Part shown: piece after piece, positions 52,779 to 61,227 of the stretch | Layout of the letters: every line of letters begins with the position of its first letter | Position numbering within the stretch: the stretch's first letter is position 1 | DNA from: JAJEFO01 sp965214325 | GTDB taxonomy: Bacteria > Pseudomonadota > Alphaproteobacteria > Rhodobacterales > Rhodobacteraceae | Reading direction: 5' to 3' | Assembly: GCA_965214325.1 (NCBI GenBank) | Contig: CBDCBG010000006.1 | Location: forward strand, 1,054,001-1,118,000 | Length of the DNA stretch: 64,000 nt | Position numbers and translations under genes: made by a program | Notes under the pieces: generated by a model | Told to the model about the DNA's origin: nothing | What the model saw: only the letters and a program-made list of their open reading frames with translations | Databases searched by the model: none

Positions 52779-53815
52779 TGGCCAATGATTTCCGCGTAGT
52801 CGAGAAGCGAAAGATTGGGCAGGATGTTGAGGGACTGCGCGACATCCGCGCGGATCTGGTACGAGAATTCCGGCATCACCTCTACGGGAATGTCTGCCAC
52901 GGCTTTCTCACCGCAAAGTATGTCCTCCGCCTTCTGGGCCGTGAAGCGTCCGACCTTCCGGTAGGGCGCCACCAGTCCGTACAGCGCATCCGACGAGGCA
53001 AGCATCCGCTCGGTCGAGGCGAAGGAGGGAAGCCGCTTCGCGTTTGCAAGACCGGTGATGTACTTCGCGTGCTCGCCTACAAAGCTGTCAGGTCCCAGAT
53101 AGAGGAACTGCGGCCCGCCATCCGCAGCCTCGTCGATAAGGTCCGGCAGCGCATCCCTGCTCGGATTGCCCTCGGAATCAAGCGGCACCGGGAACTCGTC
53201 GACCCGGATGCCTAGACGATCACCCAAGGAAGCGAGTTGCTCGACGGCCAGCACCGAATTCGGCTCCGTTGGGGTGTAGATGACCGCGATGCGGTCTACG
53301 GGCATGTAGGCAAGCATCGCATTGACCTGCGTTTCGACCGGCACGATGTGACTGACACCCGTCACGTTCCGGCCTGTCGGGCCGAACGATTCAATGATGC
53401 GGGAGCGGACGGGCTGCGACACCATAGTGAACAGGACCGGCCGGTCGAGGATCATGGGCGGATAGTCGTCCGCGCCTTCGGCCAGACCGGGGTCTCGTCC
53501 GGCAATGCCGAGCGTGACCGACGTGCCCCAAGTGTACACGAGATCGGGTTGCGCGCTCTCGATTTCCGCGATGATCGCCGGAAGCTTGCTCACGTCCCGG
53601 CCTAGGGAACGGATCGTGATGTCGATCTGACAGTCGGCTCCGGCGAAATAGTCGCGAAAGCCTTCCTCGACTTCGGTTTCGCCACGCCACAGAACCATGA
53701 ACACGGACTTGCCCGACGCGCTCGCGCGGAGGCGTCCGGGCATCGAACCGGCCACTGCAAGGACAAGCGGCCCGGCAAGCAGCTCACGTCTCGAATAGCA
53801 GGTCACGAATCGCAT
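52775..53815 (-). CDS. ABC-type substrate-binding protein (TrpX/ABC_sub_bind family)
   Basis: A 346-residue exported protein with an arginine-containing signal (CYSRRELLAGPLVLAVAGS). The mature part resembles the ABC_sub_bind (TrpX-like) family: DLVYTWGTSVTLGIAGRDP (about 91-109), PVLFTMVSQPVRSRIIESFGPTGRNVTGVSHIVP (about 126-160; key TGVSHIVP), RIAVIYTPTEPNSVLAVEQL and the PSFASTERMLASSDALYGLVAPYRKVGR near 280. No ABC permease or ATPase is nearby. It may instead act as a ligand-loaded partner for the membrane sensors of this operon. Its 5' end overlaps the MFS-fusion gene by 32 bp. Confidence 0.82.
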   Translation of the reverse strand: MRFVTCYSRRELLAGPLVLAVAGSMPGRLRASASGKSVFMVLWRGETEVEEGFRDYFAGADCQIDITIRSLGRDVSKLPAIIAEIESAQPDLVYTWGTSVTLGIAGRDPGLAEGADDYPPMILDRPVLFTMVSQPVRSRIIESFGPTGRNVTGVSHIVPVETQVNAMLAYMPVDRIAVIYTPTEPNSVLAVEQLASLGDRLGIRVDEFPVPLDSEGNPSRDALPDLIDEAADGGPQFLYLGPDSFVGEHAKYITGLANAKRLPSFASTERMLASSDALYGLVAPYRKVGRFTAQKAEDILCGEKAVADIPVEVMPEFSYQIRADVAQSLNILPNLSLLDYAEIIGQ

Positions 53816-55934
53816 CTCCTTCTTCCTGATCCCCGAAGGCCAGATACCAGCTCAATCCGCAGGCCATCAGCAGCACGGCCGCAATGCCCATCAACATGAG
53901 CGCCTCCTCCGGCGTTGACGCAAGCAGCAAGCCGCTGGCGACCAGGGGGCCGAAAAGCGAGCCCAGCCGCTCGATGAAACGGAACGTGCCAAGCACCGCG
54001 CCTGCACTGGTCTCGGAGCCTCTCTTCTCGTTCACCTGCATGAGATAACTTATCTGAGCCGGAATGGACAGGGTCTGGCCGATGCCAAAGAGCAGCGTGG
54101 CAACCATGAGCACGATCAGTCCTCCCTGGCCAAGCGAGTCCCATGTGTGAGGCAGGACGAGCCCCATCCCCGCGATGCTGCAGCCTACGGCCACCCAAAG
54201 ATGGAACTTCCGCCAGCGATCAGCAAGCGGCGCCATGATCGGCGCAAGCAAAAGGATGGCGATGCCATAGGCCATGATCACTCGGGCACTGTCTGAGGCG
54301 CTGCCTCCGGATCCCGCGACGGCAAGCGGCATCAGAAGGAACAGGCCCCCGGTCAGGAGCGCCTTGGAAGGAATCGCGAAACAGACCATCGCCACCATGA
54401 ATCTCGGATTCAACAGGACTGTCCGAAATGCATCCCATTGCAGGCCGGGCGAGTGCCGCGCGGCATGGGAATCAGCCTCTCCATCAGCCAGGTCCTCCGG
54501 CGTGCCCGTCGCATCCGTCAGTTCCGGCACCGAACGCGAGATGAGCAACGTGCAGAGCAGCGCCGCAACCGCGGCAACGACGGTGGCCGCCACCAGTGCG
54601 GAGGCCTGGCCAAGCCGGTCCGCGAGCACGCCGCCCAGGGCCGGGCCGCAGATTTCGGCAGAGACAACCACGGCAAAGAACACGGAGAATCCGGAGCTTC
54701 GGCGATCTAGCTTTGCATGCTGGCTGATGTAGATCTGAGCCGCCGCGTAAACCAGCCCGTAGCCGAACCCCGTAAGCGACCTTGAAAGCAGGATCGTGGC
54801 AAAGCCTTGTGCGGCGAGATGGCCTGCTATGCCGGCGGCGCTCAGGACGGCGCCCCAGAAGAATATCCGCCGGACACCGAATCTTTCCGCCAGGATCGAG
54901 CCGACGAGCACCGAAATCAGGGAGGCCGCCATGAAACCGGCCATGATCTGCCCGATCCGCAGCCCCGCGTCGCTGTCAGGCGGCGCGAACTGCCCGAGAA
55001 ACTGGGGCAGGATCGGGCGCAGGATGGCTTCCGAAAGGAAGAACATGAACAGCGGCAGGCGAATGTAGGAGACGGCGGGAGATTGAATCGTTCGCGGGCC
55101 ATCGGCACCAGGCAGAAGAAGCCCAATCTCGCCAGCACGGGTCCTGGCAACGTCAATGCCCTGCCAGATCACCTCGTTGATTCGTCGAACCAGCGTCTGC
55201 ATGCCGCCGCCCCAAAGTGAGTCGGGCACAAATCGCAGATCCTTGGCCGACAGCCTCTTCGTGAGGAATTCAATCATCCAGAGCGGGCGGATGATCAGGA
55301 CGGCGTAGATCAGGATCAGAAACTCAATGGATACAATCGCGATCGCGATCACCACGGTGACGATGTCAAACCAGATTTCGCGAGTCAGCGCATCGATCAC
55401 CTCGATATTGACGCCTGCATGCAGGAAGCCGACGGGATTGTCGGGATCTCTCCCGAGTGGCAGGCTGGACAGAAGCAGATTTCCCACGCGGCGACCGGAC
55501 ATCTCGATGGGAGAGAAGAGCGGCCTGCCGGTAATCAACTCCCATGTGCCGAAGATTCGGTCGGCCATCGCCATCTGGACCGGATCGGTCAGCCTGGAAA
55601 GCGTCTCGGCGACACTGCCTGGATCATTCGCGGAAAGGAAGAGGACTTTCCCTTCCGGGTCCGTCAGCGCCAGAAACTCCATGCCTGCCGAAAACGACCG
55701 TGTCGCGTCAAGCGTCTCTTCGGCGCCACGCAGAGATTCCAGGTTGCCGGAAAACGCAATGGCGAGATTGAGACGCCGCTGGAGGCCTAGGCCGGAATTG
55801 ATCGTCTGGCTTTCCACTGCTGGCAGAAGGCGGGCTTCAAATATGCGAATCGACAGGATTCCGAACAGCAGGAACGGAATCAGCGTCAGCAGGACCAAGG
55901 TCAGCATGAAGAGGGCGGGAAGACGGGAATTCAT
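53784..55934 (-). CDS. sensor-MFS fusion protein
   Basis: A 716-residue protein. The start is the ATG giving MNSRLPALFMLTLVLLTLIPF. The N-terminal third looks like a chemoreceptor-type sensor: TM1 (about 7-30), an extracytoplasmic domain of about 165 residues with Cache-like words (FLALTDPEGKVLFLSANDPGSV, GFLHAGVNIEVIDALTREIW), TM2 (about 200-225) and a HAMP-like linker (RPLWMIEFLTKRLSAKD). From about residue 290 a 12-TM major facilitator domain follows (MFFLSEAILRPILPQFLG; motif A-like VGSILAERFGVRRIFFWG; second half PIMAPLADRWRKFHLWVA). Fusion of a sensory domain to MFS is unusual. The MFS part may be a transporter gated by the sensor or a sensing module itself. Confidence 0.82.
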   Translation of the reverse strand: MNSRLPALFMLTLVLLTLIPFLLFGILSIRIFEARLLPAVESQTINSGLGLQRRLNLAIAFSGNLESLRGAEETLDATRSFSAGMEFLALTDPEGKVLFLSANDPGSVAETLSRLTDPVQMAMADRIFGTWELITGRPLFSPIEMSGRRVGNLLLSSLPLGRDPDNPVGFLHAGVNIEVIDALTREIWFDIVTVVIAIAIVSIEFLILIYAVLIIRPLWMIEFLTKRLSAKDLRFVPDSLWGGGMQTLVRRINEVIWQGIDVARTRAGEIGLLLPGADGPRTIQSPAVSYIRLPLFMFFLSEAILRPILPQFLGQFAPPDSDAGLRIGQIMAGFMAASLISVLVGSILAERFGVRRIFFWGAVLSAAGIAGHLAAQGFATILLSRSLTGFGYGLVYAAAQIYISQHAKLDRRSSGFSVFFAVVVSAEICGPALGGVLADRLGQASALVAATVVAAVAALLCTLLISRSVPELTDATGTPEDLADGEADSHAARHSPGLQWDAFRTVLLNPRFMVAMVCFAIPSKALLTGGLFLLMPLAVAGSGGSASDSARVIMAYGIAILLLAPIMAPLADRWRKFHLWVAVGCSIAGMGLVLPHTWDSLGQGGLIVLMVATLLFGIGQTLSIPAQISYLMQVNEKRGSETSAGAVLGTFRFIERLGSLFGPLVASGLLLASTPEEALMLMGIAAVLLMACGLSWYLAFGDQEEGDAIRDLLFET

Positions 55935-55935
55935 G

Positions 55936-56679
55936 TCAACCAGCCTTCCCCGTCTTGGCCATCTCCTGCCCGATCCTCCACACCGCCTGTACAAGCTGGT
56001 CGGAGGACTCAGGCCTTGGGGCGTCGGCCTTGCTCGCCCGCTGCACGGTTTCGCTTCGCTTTGCGATCTGTCCCTCGATTCGCCCCAGAACGCCCACAGA
56101 TCCCAGGATCAGCAGCGGGATGACCGGCAGCAGCGAGCCGAACAGGGCAAAGCCAAGTTGCGACGGGGTCTCCTCCAGGTCTTGCCTGACAGTGCCACCG
56201 TCATGGGCCAGCACCAGCATCCCCACCGGCCTGCCGTTCTGCAGGATCGCCGTCCAGGCCGTGAATTCCTGGCCGGAGTCGAAAGTGTGCAGGACGTCGC
56301 CCGGCGTGGGTGTCTCAAGCCCTGTGACCCCGTCTCCAAACCCGACGCTTTCCTGTCCCTCGGGGGACGGCCGGGTCGTGTAGAGCACAACGCCGTCGCC
56401 GTCCGTCACGAAAACGTCGAAGGCACCTTCGAACTGGCTTACGGAGCGCTGGATCAACTGTTCTGTCGATCTGGTCGTTCCCAGGGTCAGCCCCTCTGCG
56501 AGGCTGTTTTCGATGGCCAGGACCAGATCGCGCAGCACGGCATCGTAGCGGGCCGCAACGCTCGAGGCGAGCAGCCGCTCGAATTTCAGGTAGTTCAGGA
56601 AAGCCGCAGCCGACAGCCCGATGATAGGCAACAGGCACAATACGAAGATGAATTCGATCGTCAGCCTACCGGGTCGCAT
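55936..56679 (-). CDS. two-TM membrane sensor protein of the partner-switching operon
   Basis: A 247-residue protein starting MRPGRLTIEFIFVLCLLPII. TM1 (about 8-28), a periplasmic domain of about 150 residues (FDVFVTDGDGVVLYTTRPSPEGQESVGFG, then FTAWTAILQNGRPVGMLVLAHDGG) with the single-Cache look of a ligand sensor, TM2 (about 187-207, LFGSLLPVIPLLILGSVG), and a short charged cytoplasmic tail without an output domain. It overlaps the RsbW-like gene by 14 bp and is 1 bp before the sensor-MFS gene, whose N-terminal third it resembles in layout. It may be a co-sensor that pairs with the other membrane proteins. Confidence 0.75.
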   Translation of the reverse strand: MRPGRLTIEFIFVLCLLPIIGLSAAAFLNYLKFERLLASSVAARYDAVLRDLVLAIENSLAEGLTLGTTRSTEQLIQRSVSQFEGAFDVFVTDGDGVVLYTTRPSPEGQESVGFGDGVTGLETPTPGDVLHTFDSGQEFTAWTAILQNGRPVGMLVLAHDGGTVRQDLEETPSQLGFALFGSLLPVIPLLILGSVGVLGRIEGQIAKRSETVQRASKADAPRPESSDQLVQAVWRIGQEMAKTGKAG

Positions 56680-57199
56680 CTGTTGACCGCCCTGACTTGC
56701 CGGAGCTTGATGACGGAGACTCCCTTGACGCAGCCCCTGCCGATCCCTCCGCGTGCACTTCCGTACCGGCGTCGGGCGGCGATTCTCGGCCAAACACGGT
56801 AGTGATCCGATTGCGCTTGTCGTATTCGTAGCTCACATGATCGGCCATGTTTCGAACCAGCATGATGCCAAGTCCGCCGATCGGCCTGTCTTCCACGCCG
56901 GACCGCGTGTCCGGCGCAGGACCATCCTTCAGGACATTGAACGGCGGAGCGTCATCCTCGATGACGAGTGCCGCACCTTCCGGCAAGGGATGCAGGGCGA
57001 GCCAGACCGGGCCGTCGTCGCGGTCAGCACCATAGCCATGCATCACGGCGTTCATGAACAGTTCCTCGACGACCAGATGCATCTTGTGCCGGAACTCGAC
57101 CGCAGGGAAATGAGATTCGCAGAATGAATCTATCCAGGCTTCGATCTTGGAGAGGTTTTCGGTCTGGCTGACAATCTCAAGGCGCTCAACCTTGGGCAT
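56666..57199 (-). CDS. RsbW-like anti-sigma-factor-type serine kinase (HATPase_c)
   Basis: A 177-residue soluble GHKL ATPase starting MPKVERLEIVSQTENLSKIE. N box VVEELFMNAVMHGYG (about 43-57), G1-like VIEDDAPPFNV (about 78-88), and G2 box PIGGLGIMLVRNMADHVSYEYDKRNRITTVF (about 107; short: GGLGIMLVRNMAD). These are the marks of the RsbW/SpoIIAB kinases, which phosphorylate a STAS antagonist and otherwise hold a target. About 40 Ser/Gly-rich residues at the C-terminus are not conserved. It lies 1 bp after the STAS gene. The target (sigma factor or other) is not encoded in the window. Confidence 0.9.
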   Translation of the reverse strand: MPKVERLEIVSQTENLSKIEAWIDSFCESHFPAVEFRHKMHLVVEELFMNAVMHGYGADRDDGPVWLALHPLPEGAALVIEDDAPPFNVLKDGPAPDTRSGVEDRPIGGLGIMLVRNMADHVSYEYDKRNRITTVFGRESPPDAGTEVHAEGSAGAASRESPSSSSGKSGRSTDATR

Positions 57200-57200
57200 T

Positions 57201-57554
57201 TCAGGCCCGTCCTGGACTCGCGGCCGCCTCGGCCAGTGCCTCTTCACGCGTTTCGTGGACTTGGAAGATCCTGTCAAATCCGGAGATGTGGAACACTTCG
57301 GCCACGGGGCCGCTGAGGCCACAGAGCGAGAACGACACCGACTGCTTGGAGAGCCGCTTGGCGACGACGAGAATCGCCCGGAGTCCGGCACTGCTGACAT
57401 AGGAAACGCCGCCAAGGTCACAGACCACAACGTTATCCGTCTCGGCGATCTCTGCCATCATCGAATCCTCCAGAGCCCCGGCCGTGGCGCCATCAATGCG
57501 CCCTTCGACTTCCACCACCACTGAATTTCCGTCCCTCGAGGCCCTGCAATCCAT
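57201..57554 (-). CDS. STAS-domain anti-sigma-factor antagonist (RsbV-like)
   Basis: A 117-residue STAS protein. The start is the ATG at 57554 (MDCRASRDGNSVVVEVEGRID), chosen because AAGGAG lies 8 bp before it. The longer frame from 57644 is less likely. The phosphorylation loop VSYVSSAGLRAILVVAKRL (about 56-74) has the expected serine. The end matches the GFDRIFQVHETREEAL helix of RsbV/SpoIIAA. First gene of the operon with its kinase next and its phosphatase last, so the full switch is present. Confidence 0.92.
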   Translation of the reverse strand: MDCRASRDGNSVVVEVEGRIDGATAGALEDSMMAEIAETDNVVVCDLGGVSYVSSAGLRAILVVAKRLSKQSVSFSLCGLSGPVAEVFHISGFDRIFQVHETREEALAEAAASPGRA

Positions 57555-57649
57555 TTCAATCTCCTTACCCAAGACCTGCGCGGCCATGGCTTCCGCGGCC
57601 ATGGCTTCGCCACGAAAACGGCAGACAAGGCTATCCGCCCACAATTTCC

Positions 57650-57707
57650 GACAATTGTCTGCCGACGATGCATCGCGGTGTCAAGGGCGCAATTGAATTT
57701 CGAAATT
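57650..57707. promoter_or_regulatory. AT-rich palindromes between the STAS operon and amt
   Basis: Two perfect palindromes lie in the 235-bp divergent gap: GACAATTGTC (57650-57659) and AATTTCGAAATT (57696-57707), 36 bp apart. An ACAATTT (57641-57647) adds a partial third. AT-rich symmetry in a GC-rich genome suggests regulator binding for one or both operons. No clear sigma-54 (GG-N10-GC) site was found for amt. Confidence 0.4.
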
Positions 57708-57789
57708 GTCGCCGTCGGTTCAGCGTTGATTTTCGGGCTCCGCCGTGACATGCCTAGGTGGGTTCACGAAAGACAGGGACAAGATCATC

Positions 57790-59154
57790 ATGCATAAGCT
57801 GTTGGACATTCTGGGACTCGCAGCGATTCTGGGCCTCTTGCCGGCCTCAGCCTTGGCGCAGGCCAGCACCGAAACCGGATTCGTGCTCAACACGTTCGCA
57901 TTCCTTATCTGGGGTGCGCTGGTCATGTGGATGTGCGCCGGATTCACGATGCTTGAAGCCGGATCGGTTCGCACAAAGAACGCCTCCGTCATCTGCATGA
58001 AGAACATCGGGCTCTACTCGATTGCCGGGCTGGCCTACTACGTGATCGGCTACAACATCATGTATGTCGACGTTGACGGCGGATTCTTCGGATCCCTTTC
58101 GCTGTTCCGCGGCAATTCCGCCAGCGAGGTCGCGTTCCTGAACGCTGCACCAGAAGCGATCGACCAGGCTCGGGAGACATTGCTGGCGGATTCCGCCGGA
58201 CATGCCACGATGTCGGACTGGTTCTTCCAGATGGTCTTCGTTGCCACAACGGCGTCAATCATCTCCGGCGCCCTTGCGGAGCGCGTGCGGCTGTGGTCGT
58301 TCTTCCTCTTCGTGGCGATACTGACCGCCTGCATTTATCCGATCGTGGGTGCATGGACCTGGGGCGGCGGCTGGCTGTCCAGCATGGGCTTCAAGGACTT
58401 CGCAGGGTCGACGATCGTGCACTCCACCGGTGGATGGGCTGCGCTATCCGGCGCCATGGTGCTCGGGGCACGGCGCGGACGGTTCCGCAAGGACGGCACC
58501 GTTCGCCAAATGCCGCCCTCGAACGTGCCCATCGTCACGCTGGGCGTATTCATCCTTTGGCTGGGCTGGTTCGGATTCAACGGCGGTTCACAGCTGGCAA
58601 TGAATTCGGCGACGGACGCGCTTGCGCTTGCCAGCATATTCGCCAACACCAACATCGCCGCGGGGGCGGGCGTGATCGCGGCCCTGGTTCTGTCCAAGCC
58701 GATCCTGGGGCGCATGGACCTGCTCGCAACGCTGAACGGAGCGATCGCGGGGCTCGTGGCGATTACCGCCGGGCCGGATCTCGTCGACCACCAATGGGCG
58801 ATTCTGATTGGCGGAATCGGCGGCGCCGTCACCGTTGCCGGAACCCGGCTGCTCGAGAAGTTTCGCGTCGATGACGTGGTGGGCGCGATACCGGCCCACC
58901 TGTTTGCCGGCATCTGGGGAACGCTGGCCGTTTGCATTGCCGCCGGCGGAAACCTGATCGTGCAGCTGACCGGCATCGTTGCGGTAGGCATCTTCGTCTT
59001 TGGCGTCTCGTCAGCGGTCTGGATGCTGATCGACCGGCTTTTCGGACTGCGCATTTCCGATAGCGCCGAACAGCTGGGGCAGGATGTCGTGGAGCTCGGC
59101 ATCGAGGCCTATCCGGAATTCGTGGCCATCCCGGAGCCGGACGACGACGACTGA
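57790..59154 (+). CDS. amt: ammonium transporter
   Basis: A 454-residue Amt/MEP channel protein. The ATG at 57790 gives MHKLLDILGLAAILGLLPAS, a cleavable signal ending in ALAQASTE, then 11 TM helices. The twin-His pore is present as IVHSTGGWAALSGAMVLG (about 208) and IPAHLFAGIWGTLA (about 362). The signature FNGGSQLAMNS and the Phe gate region are recognisable. It ends in an acidic EPDDDD tail instead of the usual GlnK-docking tail, and no glnK gene is adjacent, unlike the common glnK-amtB operon. The longer frame upstream (from 57745) is unlikely. Confidence 0.93.
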   Translation: MHKLLDILGLAAILGLLPASALAQASTETGFVLNTFAFLIWGALVMWMCAGFTMLEAGSVRTKNASVICMKNIGLYSIAGLAYYVIGYNIMYVDVDGGFFGSLSLFRGNSASEVAFLNAAPEAIDQARETLLADSAGHATMSDWFFQMVFVATTASIISGALAERVRLWSFFLFVAILTACIYPIVGAWTWGGGWLSSMGFKDFAGSTIVHSTGGWAALSGAMVLGARRGRFRKDGTVRQMPPSNVPIVTLGVFILWLGWFGFNGGSQLAMNSATDALALASIFANTNIAAGAGVIAALVLSKPILGRMDLLATLNGAIAGLVAITAGPDLVDHQWAILIGGIGGAVTVAGTRLLEKFRVDDVVGAIPAHLFAGIWGTLAVCIAAGGNLIVQLTGIVAVGIFVFGVSSAVWMLIDRLFGLRISDSAEQLGQDVVELGIEAYPEFVAIPEPDDDD

Positions 59155-59324
59155 CGCCTGGCCGACGCTTTCGGGAGCCGCGCCGCACCGGGCAGCTTTC
59201 CCTTTCGCAGCAAATGGTGACATGCAGTCGTCCGTCGAGACAATCAGCAAGGGCCTGCTTGCCCTGACCGGAGGCGGATTCTTGCATCGTTGCCGCCTTC
59301 GGTGCGGCCTCCGTACGTGAGCGC

Positions 59325-60225
59325 ATGGCCGACCTGAGCTCACTTCTGGACAGGATCGACAAGATCAAGTTGGGCAGGGCCGGAAAGCAGCCAGCGGCGC
59401 ACAAGCCCTTGCTCATCCTGCTTGCGCTCGGCGAGATGAACAGGGGCAGTGATGCGGTCGCGTTTCGTGAACTGTGAAGACAAGCTGAAGAGGCTTCTGG
59501 AGACATACGGTCCGCGGACGCCAAGTGAAGTCAGGCCAGAGTATCCATTCTGGAGGCTCCAGAATGACGGGTTGTGGAAAGTCAGGGCGGACGGGCCGAT
59601 CCGGACCTATGGCAAAGGCGGCGATGCGAGCAGGCCCGACTTGATCAAGAAGCATGCAAGAGGAGGATTTGGAGACGACATCCTGCAAGTCCTGGATGCC
59701 GATCCGAGAAACCTGGGCCTCGTGGCAAGGCACCTTCTGGACAAGCACTTTCCCGACTCCCTGCATCAGGGAATCCTCGATGACGTCGGGCTCCGCCTGG
59801 ATGCAGGAACAACGGCATCCGAACGAAGGAGGCGGGATCCAGAATTTCGCCAAAGAGTCCTGATGGCATACGAGTCGAAGTGCTGCGTCTGCGGCTACGA
59901 TCTGCCGCTCGGGGATCGGATGGCCGGGCTTGAAGCCGCGCATATCAGGTGGCACACGCACGGCGGACCCGACGACGTGCCGAACGGCCTTGCGCTTAGC
60001 GTGCTTCATCACAAGGCATTCGATCTCGGGGCATTCACCGTCCCTGGCGACGGACGAACCATCGCCTGCAGCCAGCACCTCTCGGGCTCAACCAATGTCG
60101 ATTGGCTGATCGGATTTCATGGCAAGGGATTGAAGGAACCCCAGAGCTCGGAACATTGCCCAAGGCGGCGCTACCTGGACTGGCATCGCGACACGATCTT
60201 CCGGACTCCCGAACGCGAATTGTAG
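59325..60225 (+). pseudogene. phosphorothioated-DNA-dependent HNH restriction endonuclease, frameshifted
   Basis: The protein matches the SBD-HNH type IV restriction enzymes that cut phosphorothioate-modified DNA. Residues 1-49 are in one frame from ATG 59325 (MADLSSLLDRIDKIKLG ... HKPLLILLALGEMNRG ... AFREL), then TGA at 59475. The rest is in the next frame: LKRLLETYGPRTPSE, YPFWRLQNDGLWKV, ARGGFGDDILQVL, the HNH domain with CCVCGYDL, LEAAHIRWHTHGGPDD and NGLALSVLHHKAFDLGAF, and the end RRYLDWHRDTIF. One extra T in CTGTGAAGAC explains the break, and without it the family reading RELEDKLKRLLETYG is restored. Either a real pseudogene or a one-base assembly error. No dnd genes are in the window. 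Confidence 0.8.
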
Positions 60226-60283
60226 CGAGGCCGGACGGCGCAGCCCACATGCAGGCCGAGCCCCGCAGCGGCACGTGCCAAGA

Positions 60284-61088
60284 TCACGTCAGCGGATTGT
60301 AGAGCGCGCGTCTGTAGAGGTGCCAGGTTGCATGTCCAAGGACAGGCATGGCCATGAGAAGCCCCAGGAACAGGGGCAGCATGGCGACAAGCAGGCCGAT
60401 GGCGATGATCGCGGCCCATACGCACATGACCAGCTTGTTTCTGGCAACGGTCCTGACGCTGATCAACATTGCCGTCACGAAGTCGATCTCCCTGTCCACA
60501 AGCAACGGAAGCGACACGACCGTCAGCGCGAATGTCAGGAACGCGACCGCACCGCCGATGACACCTTGAAACGCCAGCATCGAGAAACCGGCAGGCGACA
60601 GGTACACATCCCACGAACTCAGGACGTTGGTCATGGCCGCACGCCCGAGAAACAGCGCGAAACTCATGTGGGCGAAAATGCTCCAGAACAGGAATGCGAA
60701 TGCGAGAATCGCCCCGACCCAAGGCAACTGGCGTCCCCGCTCCTTCCAGACCACGGTTAGAATTCCGGACCATTCCAGTGACTCATCGGCCTCGATCCGG
60801 CGGCTCGTCTCGTAGAACCCGACGGCGGCAAATGGAGCAACCAGAGGAAAGCCGAGCGCAAAGGCAAGAGTCCAGAAGATGGTCCCGGCGCCGAGCCAGA
60901 CCAGCAGCCATCCCGAAACGACGTAGACGCCGACGATCCGGCGGCTCGCTGAACAGGAATCCGTACAGAGGCGCTCTCCGGAAGTCGTGGACGCCGGCCT
61001 TGATCGACACGAACAGTTCGGCCAGCGTGACACCCGCAATTTCCGGAACCGGACTGGCAGCCGGTTCGCCCTGGACACCGTGATCCAT
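60284..61088 (-). pseudogene. DUF2189 membrane protein, frameshifted
   Basis: A six-TM protein of the DUF2189 family. The N-terminus is in one frame from ATG 61088 (MDHGVQGEPAASPVPEIAGV, then TLAELFVSIKAGVHDFRRAPLYGFLFSEPP). The main part is in another: IVGVYVVSGWLLVWLGAGTIFW, PFAAVGFYETSRRIEADESLEW, WSIFAHMSFALFLGR and so on, to ATWHLYRRALYNPL at 60284. Dropping one G in CCGCCGGATC (about 60940) would join them as FSEPPIVGVYVV. Function of the family is unknown. It is next to another frameshifted gene, which hints at local decay or a local quality problem. Confidence 0.75.
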
Positions 61089-61227
61089 TGCCTCGCGCCT
61101 ACGAAAATTCCTGGTCTCGCCCTTGCGACACCAATCTGGCGCGTCCCGTTCGCACCTGCAAGCGGCTTGAAGCCTGCACCGGGCATTGCTATCACCCGTC
61201 AGCCAAGACTTGCCCGGGAGAGGTGCC

